From NCBI RefSeq assembly GCF_000178115.2, contig NC_014828.1, positions 372,001 through 436,000 of the forward strand: a DNA stretch of 64,000 nt, in the 5' to 3' direction. Of the stretch, positions 55,044 through 63,288 are shown piece after piece (position 1 is the stretch's first letter; each line of letters begins with the position of its first letter). A program made the translations under genes and the position numbers. This DNA comes from Ethanoligenens harbinense YUAN-3 (lineage in GTDB: Bacteria; Bacillota; Clostridia; Oscillospirales; Ethanoligenentaceae). Below the pieces are notes generated by a model. It ran no database searches and was not told the origin of the DNA. It worked only from the letters and a program-made list of their open reading frames with translations.

Positions 55044-57272
55044 TCAGGCAGTCAGCATGGCAAACAGGGCCGCAATCCGGCCCTTTGCCGCCGCGGCTTT
55101 GCGCGGCAGGCCGCGGCAGAACGCTTCCGCCTGCCGACAGCTTTCCGCATCCGTGGTTTCACCGCTGTAGCGCGCCTTCAGATACAGCTCCGTTGTGCCG
55201 GCAAAGCCCGTGATGCCGAGAATTCGTTCCACCTCGCGCGCATAGCGCTGGGGCGTTTCGCTGGGGCCGCAGGGGCGCCCCAGCCGTGCGAAGAACCGCA
55301 GGCAGTAAAGATACAGCGAGATGACCTGCGTGTTCCGCGGTTTCCGCCGTAGCCTGGCAAACCATACGGCGCGCCCGGCCATTCGGCCTGCCAGAGCCAG
55401 CGCGCACAATCCTATTGCTGTCAGCACGATCACCCAGGGAGAAACAGGTCCGCCCGTGGTTTTGCCGTCGGCCGCCTGCCCGGAAGAAGCCGGTGCGGCC
55501 GGTGCGGATGACGCGGCGGAAGACGGGACGGAGAGGGTGGACGGGATGGAGGAAGCAGCTTTGCTGCTCTGCGCGGATTGTACCGATGACGCGCCTACCC
55601 CGGACGCGGAAGGCCCGATGCCGGGCGTGGGGTCCTCGGTTACGTAACCGAGCAGTTGGGTATACACTTCGACCCATGCGTGCGACTGGTTGTTGGTGAC
55701 AATGTGTGTACCGTCTCCGTCTTCGCCCGGAGGGGAAACATATCCCTCCACATAACGGGCGGGATAGCCGGCCGCGCGGAGCAGCACCGTCATGGCGGTG
55801 GCGAAATGGACACAATAGCCCTCGTGTGAACGGAACAGGAAATCGTCCACAAATTCCGATCCGGCGGGCGCGGCGGGTACATCGGTGCGGTAGCGGCAGT
55901 TTTTTGCCAGCCATGCGCGGATAGCGTCCGATGCCTCCAGGGCGTTGCGGCTGTTCTGCGTGAGGGCCTTTGCCAGCGCGAGGGTGCGCTTGGTGACGGA
56001 GGCGGGCAGAGCGGTGTCGGCGGCGTATGCGGCTGTGCTTTCCTGCATCAGCGCGGTGTAGCTGTCGGGGGTGCCGGTGCGCACAGTTTCCAGAAACGGC
56101 TCGGTTCGCTGGTCGTAATCCGCTTCCAGAGAGGCAAAGGCGGTGCTCTGCATGTCGATGTACGGGTATTCCAACGTATAGCTGTTGCCGGTACGCAGTA
56201 TGGATGCGGCCTCATATGATCCGTTTTGGAACAGCGGAAACCGGATGCTGCCGGATTGCCATTGCGTGAACCCGAGCGGCAGGAACAGCGTGCGGTATCC
56301 GCCGCGCAGCAGGTGAACGGTGAGGGTGCGCAGGGATGCGGAAGCACGCTCCGGGAGCGGTTGATATGGACGAAACCGTGCGGAGCCGGAAAGGAAGGCA
56401 GATCCCATCATCGGGTGCAGGGTTTCGAATGAGGAAAAATCGGAGGCGGTCTGTGTTTTGTCCACCGTCCAGGTGCCGTCGCGATAGGTGGTATAGGCGC
56501 GCCCCTTAAGATAAAACGGCGCTATACCGGTGACCGAGAAGATCTGCGTATCGTCCGGATACAGCGGACCGCCGAGCTGCTTGGTGGTGATGTTGTCCGC
56601 AAAGCCGGACAGCCCGCCTTTGAACAGGTCCGCCAAGCCTTTGATTTGCAGGCGCTGCATGTCCTGCACGGCGGGGAGTTGTTCAAGCCCCGCCAATATG
56701 GCGAGCGTGACGAGGAACGCGGCGCCGAGAAAACCGTTCAGCGCGCCCAGGCGCCGCAGGCGATGCCGGGAAGGCGGTAGCTGCATGTCCAGAAAAAGCG
56801 CCGCGCAGAATAGGCAGAAGAGCGCCGTCACGCGGATATCCACGTCATAGCCGCCGGCGGCCAGATAGGTGATGCCGATCAGTCCGCCGGCGGCCCAGAA
56901 AAGGGTGCCGGTGCGTGTACGCACGGCATAAAACCCCAATATGGCGACCGGCATGGCGACAAGGTAAAACAGCCATGGGTAAAGCAGCGTCTGTGGGGAA
57001 GCGAGGATGTCCGTGAGGTGGAAAAGGGCATACAGGATGAGCGCGATGCCGGCGGAGACCCAGGCAAATACGGAGAAATACAGGGATTTCCGGCCGCGTA
57101 CGCACAGGATGAGCGGCAGGAGCACCGCTGTGTCCAGTCCCAGCAGGGGCCACGGGGAGTCGGTAAATGTGTGCGGGATCAAAAATGCCTTGAACAGTTC
57201 ATGCGTGAGTGCGGCCGCCGAACCCAGCAGCAGTGCCATACGGATGAGCCGATCTGCGGTCGCCTGCTTCAT
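55044..57272 (-). CDS. Membrane-bound transglutaminase-like protein (TgpA type)
   Basis: A 742-aa protein. Five or six N-terminal helices fill about 8-240. An extracytoplasmic region holds the transglutaminase core with the triad Cys near 487 (SHEGYCVHFATAM), His near 530 (NNQSHAWVEVY) and Asp near 545 (TEDPTPG). A Ser/Ala-rich linker and one C-terminal helix (VSPWVIVLTAIGLCALALAG) follow, then a basic cytosolic tail with a DUF4129-like end. MoxR-DUF58-transglutaminase is a recurrent operon. Start 57272 overlaps the DUF58 stop as ATGA, with AAGGGAG upstream. Confidence 0.9.
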   Translation of the reverse strand: MKQATADRLIRMALLLGSAAALTHELFKAFLIPHTFTDSPWPLLGLDTAVLLPLILCVRGRKSLYFSVFAWVSAGIALILYALFHLTDILASPQTLLYPWLFYLVAMPVAILGFYAVRTRTGTLFWAAGGLIGITYLAAGGYDVDIRVTALFCLFCAALFLDMQLPPSRHRLRRLGALNGFLGAAFLVTLAILAGLEQLPAVQDMQRLQIKGLADLFKGGLSGFADNITTKQLGGPLYPDDTQIFSVTGIAPFYLKGRAYTTYRDGTWTVDKTQTASDFSSFETLHPMMGSAFLSGSARFRPYQPLPERASASLRTLTVHLLRGGYRTLFLPLGFTQWQSGSIRFPLFQNGSYEAASILRTGNSYTLEYPYIDMQSTAFASLEADYDQRTEPFLETVRTGTPDSYTALMQESTAAYAADTALPASVTKRTLALAKALTQNSRNALEASDAIRAWLAKNCRYRTDVPAAPAGSEFVDDFLFRSHEGYCVHFATAMTVLLRAAGYPARYVEGYVSPPGEDGDGTHIVTNNQSHAWVEVYTQLLGYVTEDPTPGIGPSASGVGASSVQSAQSSKAASSIPSTLSVPSSAASSAPAAPASSGQAADGKTTGGPVSPWVIVLTAIGLCALALAGRMAGRAVWFARLRRKPRNTQVISLYLYCLRFFARLGRPCGPSETPQRYAREVERILGITGFAGTTELYLKARYSGETTDAESCRQAEAFCRGLPRKAAAAKGRIAALFAMLTA

Positions 57273-58453
57273 CCGGGCTCTCCCTTTGTGTCGGCGGCGC
57301 GCGGCGCTCCGTCCTGCACGGTATCCATGGAAAGGACGCGGCAGTTCATACCCGCTTGCACGAGCGGCGTAAGCCGTGCGTCCGTGTCGAATGGCGCAGT
57401 ATCTGTGACCCACAGCAGCGCCGGTTGCGCGCCTGCCTGCCGCCAAGCGAGCAGTTTACGTATCAGCGCATCGGTCAGTCGAGCGGTGCAGAGCAGTATG
57501 CCGTCGGCCTGCGTGCCGGACAGAGCGGTAGGAAGATCGTCCGCAGAGGGATGGTCCGCTGCGGCTGCCCAATGTCTCCCCAGCGCCTCCAGATCCTGTC
57601 TGCCTGCCGGATGGCACAGACGCGGACCGTCCGAGCCTGTGTAAAGGACGGTCACCTCCAACCCGCTCTCCAGCGCGGTGAGCGCCGCGCGCAGCGGTTC
57701 CTCGGCCAGCCGGTCGAATTCCGCGGGTGTACCTGCCTGCGGCGCGAGGTCGGCGGCGATGACCATACCGCGTCGTGTGGATCGTTCATACATGCGGCTC
57801 ATAAAAGCGCCGGTATGGGCGGTCAGTTTCCAGTGGATGCCGTGCAGCGGGTCGCCGGCGGCGTATTGCCGGACACCGTCGTAGTTTCCGGAGGGTATGC
57901 CGGATTGTGAAACGGCGGAGTCCCCCTCCTGCCGGTGGTACGCTGGTGCGCCCGCAGTATCCAGGCGCGGTGCGACTACGGTTTCCAGCGTGGCATGGCC
58001 GTGCATGGAAAAATTGAACAGGCCGCTGATGTCGCGTACCGTGAACCGTTCCAGCCGGATACGGCAGAGCCCCACGTGCGCGCATGCGACAGGCAGCGTG
58101 AACTGCCGCGTTTGCCCGGGTGCGAACGTCAGTGTCTGGGTGAAACGCTGTGCCTCGCAGCCCGGTTGGATGACTTCCGCTGTGACCGTTACGCAGGGCA
58201 AAGGCAGGAGGCTACGGTTTTTCAGCGTGAAAACGCCCTCCGCGGCTGCACCGCGGACCAATGCCCGTCCGCGCAGGCAAACGCTGCACTTCATCCGCAG
58301 AGCGCCCGCCAGTGCGCAGACAGCCGAGCACAGAAGCAGGGAGACGAGCAGGGCGGCGGGAAAAAATCCGCCGATGGGGCGCATGACCAGTGCAGGCAGC
58401 AGGGCGATGGCAACCAGCACGAAAAGCAGCAGGAGTTTGTATGGCAAACGCAT
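57269..58453 (-). CDS. DUF58 domain protein
   Basis: A 394-aa protein with two N-terminal helices (KLLLLFVLVAIALLPALVMR and FFPAALLVSLLLCSAVCALA) and the DUF58 core GVRQYAAGDPLHGIHWKLTA followed by SRMYER, then a von Willebrand-like region. DUF58 proteins are partners of MoxR ATPases, thought to be substrates or adaptors. AGAGGA is 6 nt before the ATG. Thirteen nucleotides separate it from the MoxR gene. Confidence 0.9.
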   Translation of the reverse strand: MRLPYKLLLLFVLVAIALLPALVMRPIGGFFPAALLVSLLLCSAVCALAGALRMKCSVCLRGRALVRGAAAEGVFTLKNRSLLPLPCVTVTAEVIQPGCEAQRFTQTLTFAPGQTRQFTLPVACAHVGLCRIRLERFTVRDISGLFNFSMHGHATLETVVAPRLDTAGAPAYHRQEGDSAVSQSGIPSGNYDGVRQYAAGDPLHGIHWKLTAHTGAFMSRMYERSTRRGMVIAADLAPQAGTPAEFDRLAEEPLRAALTALESGLEVTVLYTGSDGPRLCHPAGRQDLEALGRHWAAAADHPSADDLPTALSGTQADGILLCTARLTDALIRKLLAWRQAGAQPALLWVTDTAPFDTDARLTPLVQAGMNCRVLSMDTVQDGAPRAADTKGEPG

Positions 58454-58465
58454 GGGTATTCCTCT

Positions 58466-59416
58466 TTACGGCCGGCTCTGCACCAGGGAAGGCGCGGGAA
58501 TTCCGGCAAACACCTCGTCCAGCACATCCTGTGTGGTCCGGCCGTCCAGCCGGGCGGCACCGTTCAGACGGATACGGTGGCAAAGCGCATGCGGGGCCAG
58601 CGTGCGCACATCGTCCGGCACAACATACCCGCGCCCGCGAAGCAGCGCGTAAGCGCGCGCCAGTTGCAGGAGCGCCAGGGAGCCGCGCGGGCTCACGCCC
58701 AGCTCCACGCCCGGATGCCGACGGGTGCCGGTGATGACGGCGACGATATAACGGGCCACGCTCTCGTCCACCCGCACCTGTTCCGCCGTTTTGCGGATGC
58801 GCAGAAGGTCCGCCGCGGTGGCAACGGGGGTTAGACGCGTTTTCTGTCCTTTGCCGTCCAGCAGAATGCGCACTTCTTCCTCAAAAGCGGGGTAGCCCAG
58901 TGAGATGCGGATGAGGAAACGGTCGATCTGGGCCTCCGGCAGCGGATATGTGCCGACGAATTCGATGGGGTTCTGGGTGGCCAACACCATGAAAGGCTGC
59001 GGGAGCGGGTAGGTCTGGGAATCGACGGTGACCTGGTTTTCCTCCATGATCTCCAACAGGCCCGCCTGTGTTTTGGGCGAGGCGCGGTTGATCTCGTCCG
59101 CCAGTACGAAATGGCTGATGACCGGGCCGGGCCGGAACGTGAAGACACCGTCTTTGGGGTTGAAAACGGAAAAGCCGGTGATGTCCGACGGGAGAATGTC
59201 GGGCGTGAACTGGATACGCCGGAAGTCGCAGTCCACCGATGCGGCCAGCGCCGAGGCAAGCCGCGTTTTTCCCACGCCCGGGATATCCTCCAGCAGCACA
59301 TGGCCCCCGCAGGCAAGGGCGGTCACCACCAGTTCGATGGCATCCCGTTTGCCGACGATGACGTTCTCCACATTTTCGATGATGCGCTCTAAAATACGTT
59401 GGGCGTCCTCCATCAT
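58466..59416 (-). CDS. MoxR-family AAA+ ATPase
   Basis: About 316 aa. Walker A LLEDIPGVGKTRLA, Walker B HFVLADEINRASPKTQAGLL, sensor 1 MVLATQNPIEFVGTYPLPEA and the C-terminal lid with GVSPRGSLALLQLARAYALL are classic MoxR. It is a chaperone-like ATPase paired with the downstream DUF58 protein. ATG 59416 and 59413 are adjacent; GGAGG is 4 and 7 nt away, so 59413 is also likely. The frame's TTG-type extension to 59482 has no support. Confidence 0.93.
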   Translation of the reverse strand: MMEDAQRILERIIENVENVIVGKRDAIELVVTALACGGHVLLEDIPGVGKTRLASALAASVDCDFRRIQFTPDILPSDITGFSVFNPKDGVFTFRPGPVISHFVLADEINRASPKTQAGLLEIMEENQVTVDSQTYPLPQPFMVLATQNPIEFVGTYPLPEAQIDRFLIRISLGYPAFEEEVRILLDGKGQKTRLTPVATAADLLRIRKTAEQVRVDESVARYIVAVITGTRRHPGVELGVSPRGSLALLQLARAYALLRGRGYVVPDDVRTLAPHALCHRIRLNGAARLDGRTTQDVLDEVFAGIPAPSLVQSRP

Positions 59417-59600
59417 TTTTCCTCCAGCAGCCGCGTCTGTTCCCTGAAAAGAGGATGGACAGCACAGACGCACCTCATACATACGACGGCGAAAACAGGC
59501 ACAAACCGGGCAAAAGATCGTACAAATTGTAGAATAAACTCATAATATTACAAAAAGCGGCGGCAGGCGCACGGTCTGTCGATGATCTGATGCGGAAAAC

Positions 59601-60908
59601 CTAAGATCCGGCGTTGGTCCAGCAGGCGCGTGCGGCTTCAAGGTTCTCGGCGAACGCCTGGTCGGCGGTGCGCGAGCCGCTGAAGATCTGCAGCACGGGG
59701 GAACCCTGCGCAGGCCAGTCAAACAGGCGCTGGTAATAGACCGGCTGAGTGGAAAGCATGTAAAGGGTGTCCCCTTGCCAGAGATCGGCTGCGCTTTTCA
59801 GCAGGCGAGGCAGAGCGTTTTCCTGTTTCTTGTCCAGAAGAAAAGGGGTGGGGGTTCCGGTCGCCGAGATAAACAGGGCAAGTTCCTCATCCGAGGTGAG
59901 GTCGGAAAGGAACGTCTGCGCCAGCGATGGAGCGGCGGCTTTGGCAGGCACCACGGCGATGCCGGGGATATAGGCGGCAAGCAACGCGGCGCTTTTCGAG
60001 CCGTCCGGCGCTGGGAGCGGCATGACGCGAATATCCGTGTTTTCCTGTGAGGTGTCCGCGGCGAAAGCGGACAGATAGCCGATCGGCATCATGGCCGCGT
60101 GCCCGGCGCTGAAGGCTTTGACGGCCGCATCCTGGTTCATTGTCAGAGGTGTGCCGTAGGAGTTCTGAGGCACGAGCTGCTCAAAAGCCTGCAACCCCAC
60201 CAGGCGCCCCTGTTGCCCGTAAACGTCCGGACTCTGCATGGACAGGTAGGTCTGTATGGACGCCTGTCCCTCATATTGTGTCCACCAGGTGGCCACATTG
60301 TCCGTCCAGTCGTCCGCATGATCCGCGCTCCATGCGAACGGGGAAAGGCCGGTCTGGCGGATCTGCGTGCACAGGGTTGCAAACGCCGACATGGTTTGCG
60401 GCACCTGCCAGCCGTTTTGTGCGAACAGGTTCGCGTGGTAGAGCAGGCCGCCGGTCTGCGCGCCCCAGGGATAGATATAATATTGCCCGTTCAGCGCGCA
60501 GGAAGCGGCGACGCCGGCGCGCAGTTCGGTAAGGAGCGGCGTGCCGCCGCCGGAGCCGGTATAGAGGGTGTTCAGGTTGGCCAGCAAGCCCGCCGAAGCG
60601 TCCTGCTGCCAGTTGGTGCGGGCAAGGAAGATCAGGTCGGGCGTGTTCGGCCCGGACTGGAGCAGGGCGGTGTAATGTTGTGTCAGGTGGTTGTCCGCTG
60701 TGATCTTCAGCGCAATATCCGGATGCGCTTTGGAAAACGCTTTGGAAACGCTGTCCATCCAGTTGGTTCCGTACAGGCTGCCGTCATAGGTGATGCGCAG
60801 TGTCTTTTGGACGGGCCGGCTGGTTTCCTCCGTGTTTTTGGTGCAGGCTGTGGCCAGCAACAGCAAGCAGACGGCCAGAACCGCTGCCAGGGCCTTTTTC
60901 ATGCGCAT
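59601..60908 (-). CDS. Extracellular solute-binding lipoprotein (family 1)
   Basis: A 435-aa lipoprotein: signal MRMKKALAAVLAVCLLLLAT with lipobox LLATAC (Cys22). The body has TLRITYDGSLYGTNWMDSVS, a sugar-binding-protein pattern with LLQSGPNTPDLIFLARTNWQ, and FSAGHAAMMPIGYLSAFA (family-1 SBP signature region). It probably delivers an oligosaccharide to an ABC importer, but no permease or ATPase gene is adjacent. GGAGG is 3 nt before ATG 60908 and 9 nt before ATG 60902, so the latter may be used. Strong promoter upstream. Confidence 0.85.
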   Translation of the reverse strand: MRMKKALAAVLAVCLLLLATACTKNTEETSRPVQKTLRITYDGSLYGTNWMDSVSKAFSKAHPDIALKITADNHLTQHYTALLQSGPNTPDLIFLARTNWQQDASAGLLANLNTLYTGSGGGTPLLTELRAGVAASCALNGQYYIYPWGAQTGGLLYHANLFAQNGWQVPQTMSAFATLCTQIRQTGLSPFAWSADHADDWTDNVATWWTQYEGQASIQTYLSMQSPDVYGQQGRLVGLQAFEQLVPQNSYGTPLTMNQDAAVKAFSAGHAAMMPIGYLSAFAADTSQENTDIRVMPLPAPDGSKSAALLAAYIPGIAVVPAKAAAPSLAQTFLSDLTSDEELALFISATGTPTPFLLDKKQENALPRLLKSAADLWQGDTLYMLSTQPVYYQRLFDWPAQGSPVLQIFSGSRTADQAFAENLEAARACWTNAGS

Positions 60909-60946
60909 TTACCTCCAACGCCGTAGGATTTCCTTCTTATTCTACC

Positions 60947-60976
60947 ATTATATACGCTTATCCTGCCGGTTTTCAA
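60947..60976 (-). promoter_or_regulatory. Promoter of the solute-binding protein gene
   Basis: Minus strand: TTGAAA (60971-60976), 18-nt spacer, TATAAT (60947-60952). The leader to the ATG is about 35 nt. Confidence 0.8.
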
Positions 60977-60985
60977 GGGCAACAC

Positions 60986-61023
60986 AAAGGGCTGCCGGAA
61001 ACATATCTTTCCGGCAGCCCTTT
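60986..61023. terminator. Terminator after the radical SAM gene
   Basis: AAAGGGCTGCCGGAAA (60986-61001) and TTTCCGGCAGCCCTTT (61008-61023) form a perfect 16-bp stem with loop CATATC. On the minus strand it ends in CCCTTTG and lies 14 nt after the radical SAM stop. Confidence 0.85.
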
Positions 61024-61037
61024 TGCAACAGGTATCG

Positions 61038-62417
61038 TTACGCGTTCACGCGGTCACGCACATTCTCTTTGTTTTTGGGATCAACTTTCCAGAGATCATC
61101 GGCGGTTTCCGCCCAAAGTTCGGCCTGTTCCTTGGTTTTGGAGGTCAGCACATCCACATCTTCGGGGCTGAGGGCCTCGGTGGAATGCGCGCCGGTCGCT
61201 TTGACCATACCGGCCAGCGCTTCGGGATTATCCAGCAGCGGGCAGGGGCGCAGCATGTTTTTGTTGAACGGCTGGCCTTTGTGGTAGGCCATGAACAGCG
61301 GGGATTTCAGAATCTCCATCACGGATTTCTCGCGGATATTGTAGTTGGAGTAATGAATGAACGCGCAGGGTTCCGCGTCGCCCGCGGAGTTGATGTGGAA
61401 GTAGCGGCGGCCTGCGGCGATGCAGCCGTCCACATAGGCGCCGTCGTTCCAGAAATCCAGCACGAAGATCGGCTTGGTGGCCCGGATCTCGTTGACGCGT
61501 TTGTACATATGTGCGCGCTGTTCCGGGGTGGCGAGCAACTCCTTGTGCGCGTCCGCGCCCACCGGCATATAGGTGAAATACCAGCCGAAGAGCACACCTT
61601 TTTCAATCATGAAATCGACGAACTCGTCGCTGCCGACGTAATCGGTGTTTTTGCTGTGGTAGCAGACGGACATGCCAAACGCCAGATTGCGTGCATGCAG
61701 GATGTCCATGGCGCGGATGACGCTCTGATAAACGCCCTTGCCGCGGCGCATGTCGGTGGCTTCCTCGAAGCCCTCGATGCTGATGATCGGCACGAAATTG
61801 CCCAGGCGTTCCATTTCGGAGGCGAATTCCTCGTCAATGAGGGTGCCGTTGGTGAAGGCGGCAAAGAAACAGTCGCTGTGTTTTTCACATAAGCGCAGGA
61901 TGTCTTTTTTGCGCACCAGCGGTTCGCCGCCGGAGAAGACGTAGAAATAGATGCTGAGCTTTTTTCCCTGCTCAATGACGTTGTCCAGCTCTTCAAACGT
62001 CAGGTTGTTCTGCTTGGCATATTCCGCCGCCCAGCAGCCGGTGCATTTGAGGTTGCAGGCACTGGTAGGATCCATGAGAATGGTCCATGGGATGTTGCAG
62101 TCCAGCTTCTCAGCCATTTTCTGCTGTTCGGTGAAGCCGATGATGCTGGCGTTGACCAGAAAGTTGGTGGCAAACTTTTTGCGCTGGTTGGGATTGAGCT
62201 TGGTCAGATAGTTGATGAGATATCCGCGCCACGGGCTGCTCTCGTCATGCCACATATCGTCGAACTGCTTGATGATGTTCTGATAGAACGGGTCGCGGCC
62301 CTTCACGAGTACTTTCGCGATGCTGATGAGGCGGTCGAAGTGCTTCTCCGGCTCATGCTCCAGATATTTCACGGCTTCTGTTACCAACAACGACATCGCT
62401 TGCTTCTTGATATCCAT
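61038..62417 (-). CDS. Radical SAM protein with SPASM-like C-terminus
   Basis: A 459-aa protein. A helical N-terminal domain (1 to about 110, MDIKKQAMSLLVTEAVKYLE) precedes the cluster motif CNLKCTGC (Cys121, Cys125, Cys128). SAM-binding FSGGEPLVRK follows, then conserved IISIEGFEEATDMRRGKGVY. A C-terminal part with DGCIAAGRRYFHINSAGDAE, PCAFIHYSN and LRPCPLLDNPEA offers cysteines for an auxiliary cluster. The family is common in anaerobic Firmicutes but I know no established reaction. GGGGGAG is 8 nt before ATG 62417; the frame opens 195 nt earlier without support. It lies 52 nt downstream of the ChrB-like gene. Confidence 0.88.
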   Translation of the reverse strand: MDIKKQAMSLLVTEAVKYLEHEPEKHFDRLISIAKVLVKGRDPFYQNIIKQFDDMWHDESSPWRGYLINYLTKLNPNQRKKFATNFLVNASIIGFTEQQKMAEKLDCNIPWTILMDPTSACNLKCTGCWAAEYAKQNNLTFEELDNVIEQGKKLSIYFYVFSGGEPLVRKKDILRLCEKHSDCFFAAFTNGTLIDEEFASEMERLGNFVPIISIEGFEEATDMRRGKGVYQSVIRAMDILHARNLAFGMSVCYHSKNTDYVGSDEFVDFMIEKGVLFGWYFTYMPVGADAHKELLATPEQRAHMYKRVNEIRATKPIFVLDFWNDGAYVDGCIAAGRRYFHINSAGDAEPCAFIHYSNYNIREKSVMEILKSPLFMAYHKGQPFNKNMLRPCPLLDNPEALAGMVKATGAHSTEALSPEDVDVLTSKTKEQAELWAETADDLWKVDPKNKENVRDRVNA

Positions 62418-62469
62418 AACTGAACTCCCCCATGACCTGTTACTTCTTGTATCAAAAACCCGCACGGGG

Positions 62470-63003
62470 CTATTTTGCCAGATGATAACCGTGCATATGG
62501 TTTTCAATTTTAAGCAGCAAATTCTCCACGGCACGCCCGAGGCTCTGGTCGAGCGGCGCCTGAAAAAAACCGTGCCGCTTGAATGCCTCGTAATGGTTGC
62601 GCGCCTTTTCAAAAAAACCGGCGTCCTGCCGTTTTCGGATGTAGCCGGCCGGCTGCGGATGCTCTACTTCTTTGAGAAAATCCCGCAGAGCATTCGAAAT
62701 TTCCTGGCAGGCCAGACGCACATTGTCGTTAAATTGCCCAACCAGTTTTTCCTCATCCTGCCTGTCGATAAAATTAAACCGCAGCACCGATGCGTCGCCG
62801 CCGAACAGATGGATCTCCGCCCGCAGATTTTGCAGATAGGTATTGTTCCACATATTCATGGGCAACACGGCCAGCCCCTGCTGGTAGCAGATGGCGCCTG
62901 CCTGTTTCAGTTTTCGCCAGACATACACACGGTATTTGGACGGGTGCGATGGCAGTTTGTAGACCAACGCGGCCCAGTCCGCCGTGCCACTTTCATCACT
63001 CAA
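62470..63003 (-). CDS. ChrB N-terminal-like (PaaX-like) protein, putative regulator
   Basis: A 177-aa protein starting at TTG 63003, the only possible start because an in-frame TGA lies three codons upstream. ADWAALVYKLPSHPSKYRVY, VWRKLKQAGAICYQQGLAVL and PMNMWNNTYLQNLRAEIHLF match the N-terminal domain of chromate-resistance regulator ChrB. The C-terminal catalytic-type domain of full ChrB is absent; instead there is a helical tail with RLACQEISNALRDFLKE. No chrA transporter gene is present. It is transcribed ahead of the radical SAM gene from a consensus promoter with paired operators, suggesting autoregulation. Confidence 0.75.
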   Translation of the reverse strand: MSDESGTADWAALVYKLPSHPSKYRVYVWRKLKQAGAICYQQGLAVLPMNMWNNTYLQNLRAEIHLFGGDASVLRFNFIDRQDEEKLVGQFNDNVRLACQEISNALRDFLKEVEHPQPAGYIRKRQDAGFFEKARNHYEAFKRHGFFQAPLDQSLGRAVENLLLKIENHMHGYHLAK

Positions 63004-63055
63004 GGTAATTCACGGCTTTCCGTCCCTTCCAAGAAAGTGCCAACCCGCATTCCGA

Positions 63056-63071
63056 TGTAACAGACGCTACA
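63056..63071. promoter_or_regulatory. Second operator-like palindrome (downstream site)
   Basis: TGTAAC-AGAC-GCTACA, a 16-bp inverted repeat with one mismatch. It has the same arm sequence and length as the promoter-overlapping site 32 bp away, about three helical turns. Confidence 0.5.
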
Positions 63072-63085
63072 TTTCTCGCACATTT

Positions 63086-63114
63086 ATTGTAATACCTGTT
63101 ACAAGTGTTGTCAA
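63086..63114 (-). promoter_or_regulatory. Consensus promoter of the ChrB-like/radical SAM operon
   Basis: Minus strand: TTGACA (63109-63114), 17-nt spacer, TACAAT (63086-63091), the closest match to consensus in the window. Transcription would start near 63080, giving a leader of about 75 nt. Confidence 0.85.
63087..63104. promoter_or_regulatory. Operator-like palindrome overlapping the promoter
   Basis: TTGTAA-TACCTG-TTACAA, perfect 6-bp arms, covering the -10 box and adjacent spacer. A bound protein would block RNA polymerase. Confidence 0.6.
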
Positions 63115-63242
63115 CGTGGAGGAACGGTCGAGTTTTCAAAAGAACGACAAAGATGGTTTGACAAAATATGAATATTTTATGAATGTTGTTGGATGGATTA
63201 CAAGAATAAACGATGGACGAACCATCCGAATGCAAAAATGAA

Positions 63243-63274
63243 CGCCCGCCCGAGCACAAAGCGCCGGGCGGGCG
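63243..63274 (-). terminator. Terminator of typA
   Basis: CGCCCGCCCG (63243-63252) and CGGGCGGGCG (63265-63274) form a 10-bp stem; on the minus strand TTCATTTTTGC follows. It lies 15 nt after the typA stop. Confidence 0.75.
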
Positions 63275-63288
63275 TAAAACCGATGGTG

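Noticed and set aside
63158-63163. Plus-strand TTGACA in the AT-rich region near typA
   Set aside because: No -10 at acceptable spacing and no plus-strand gene downstream.
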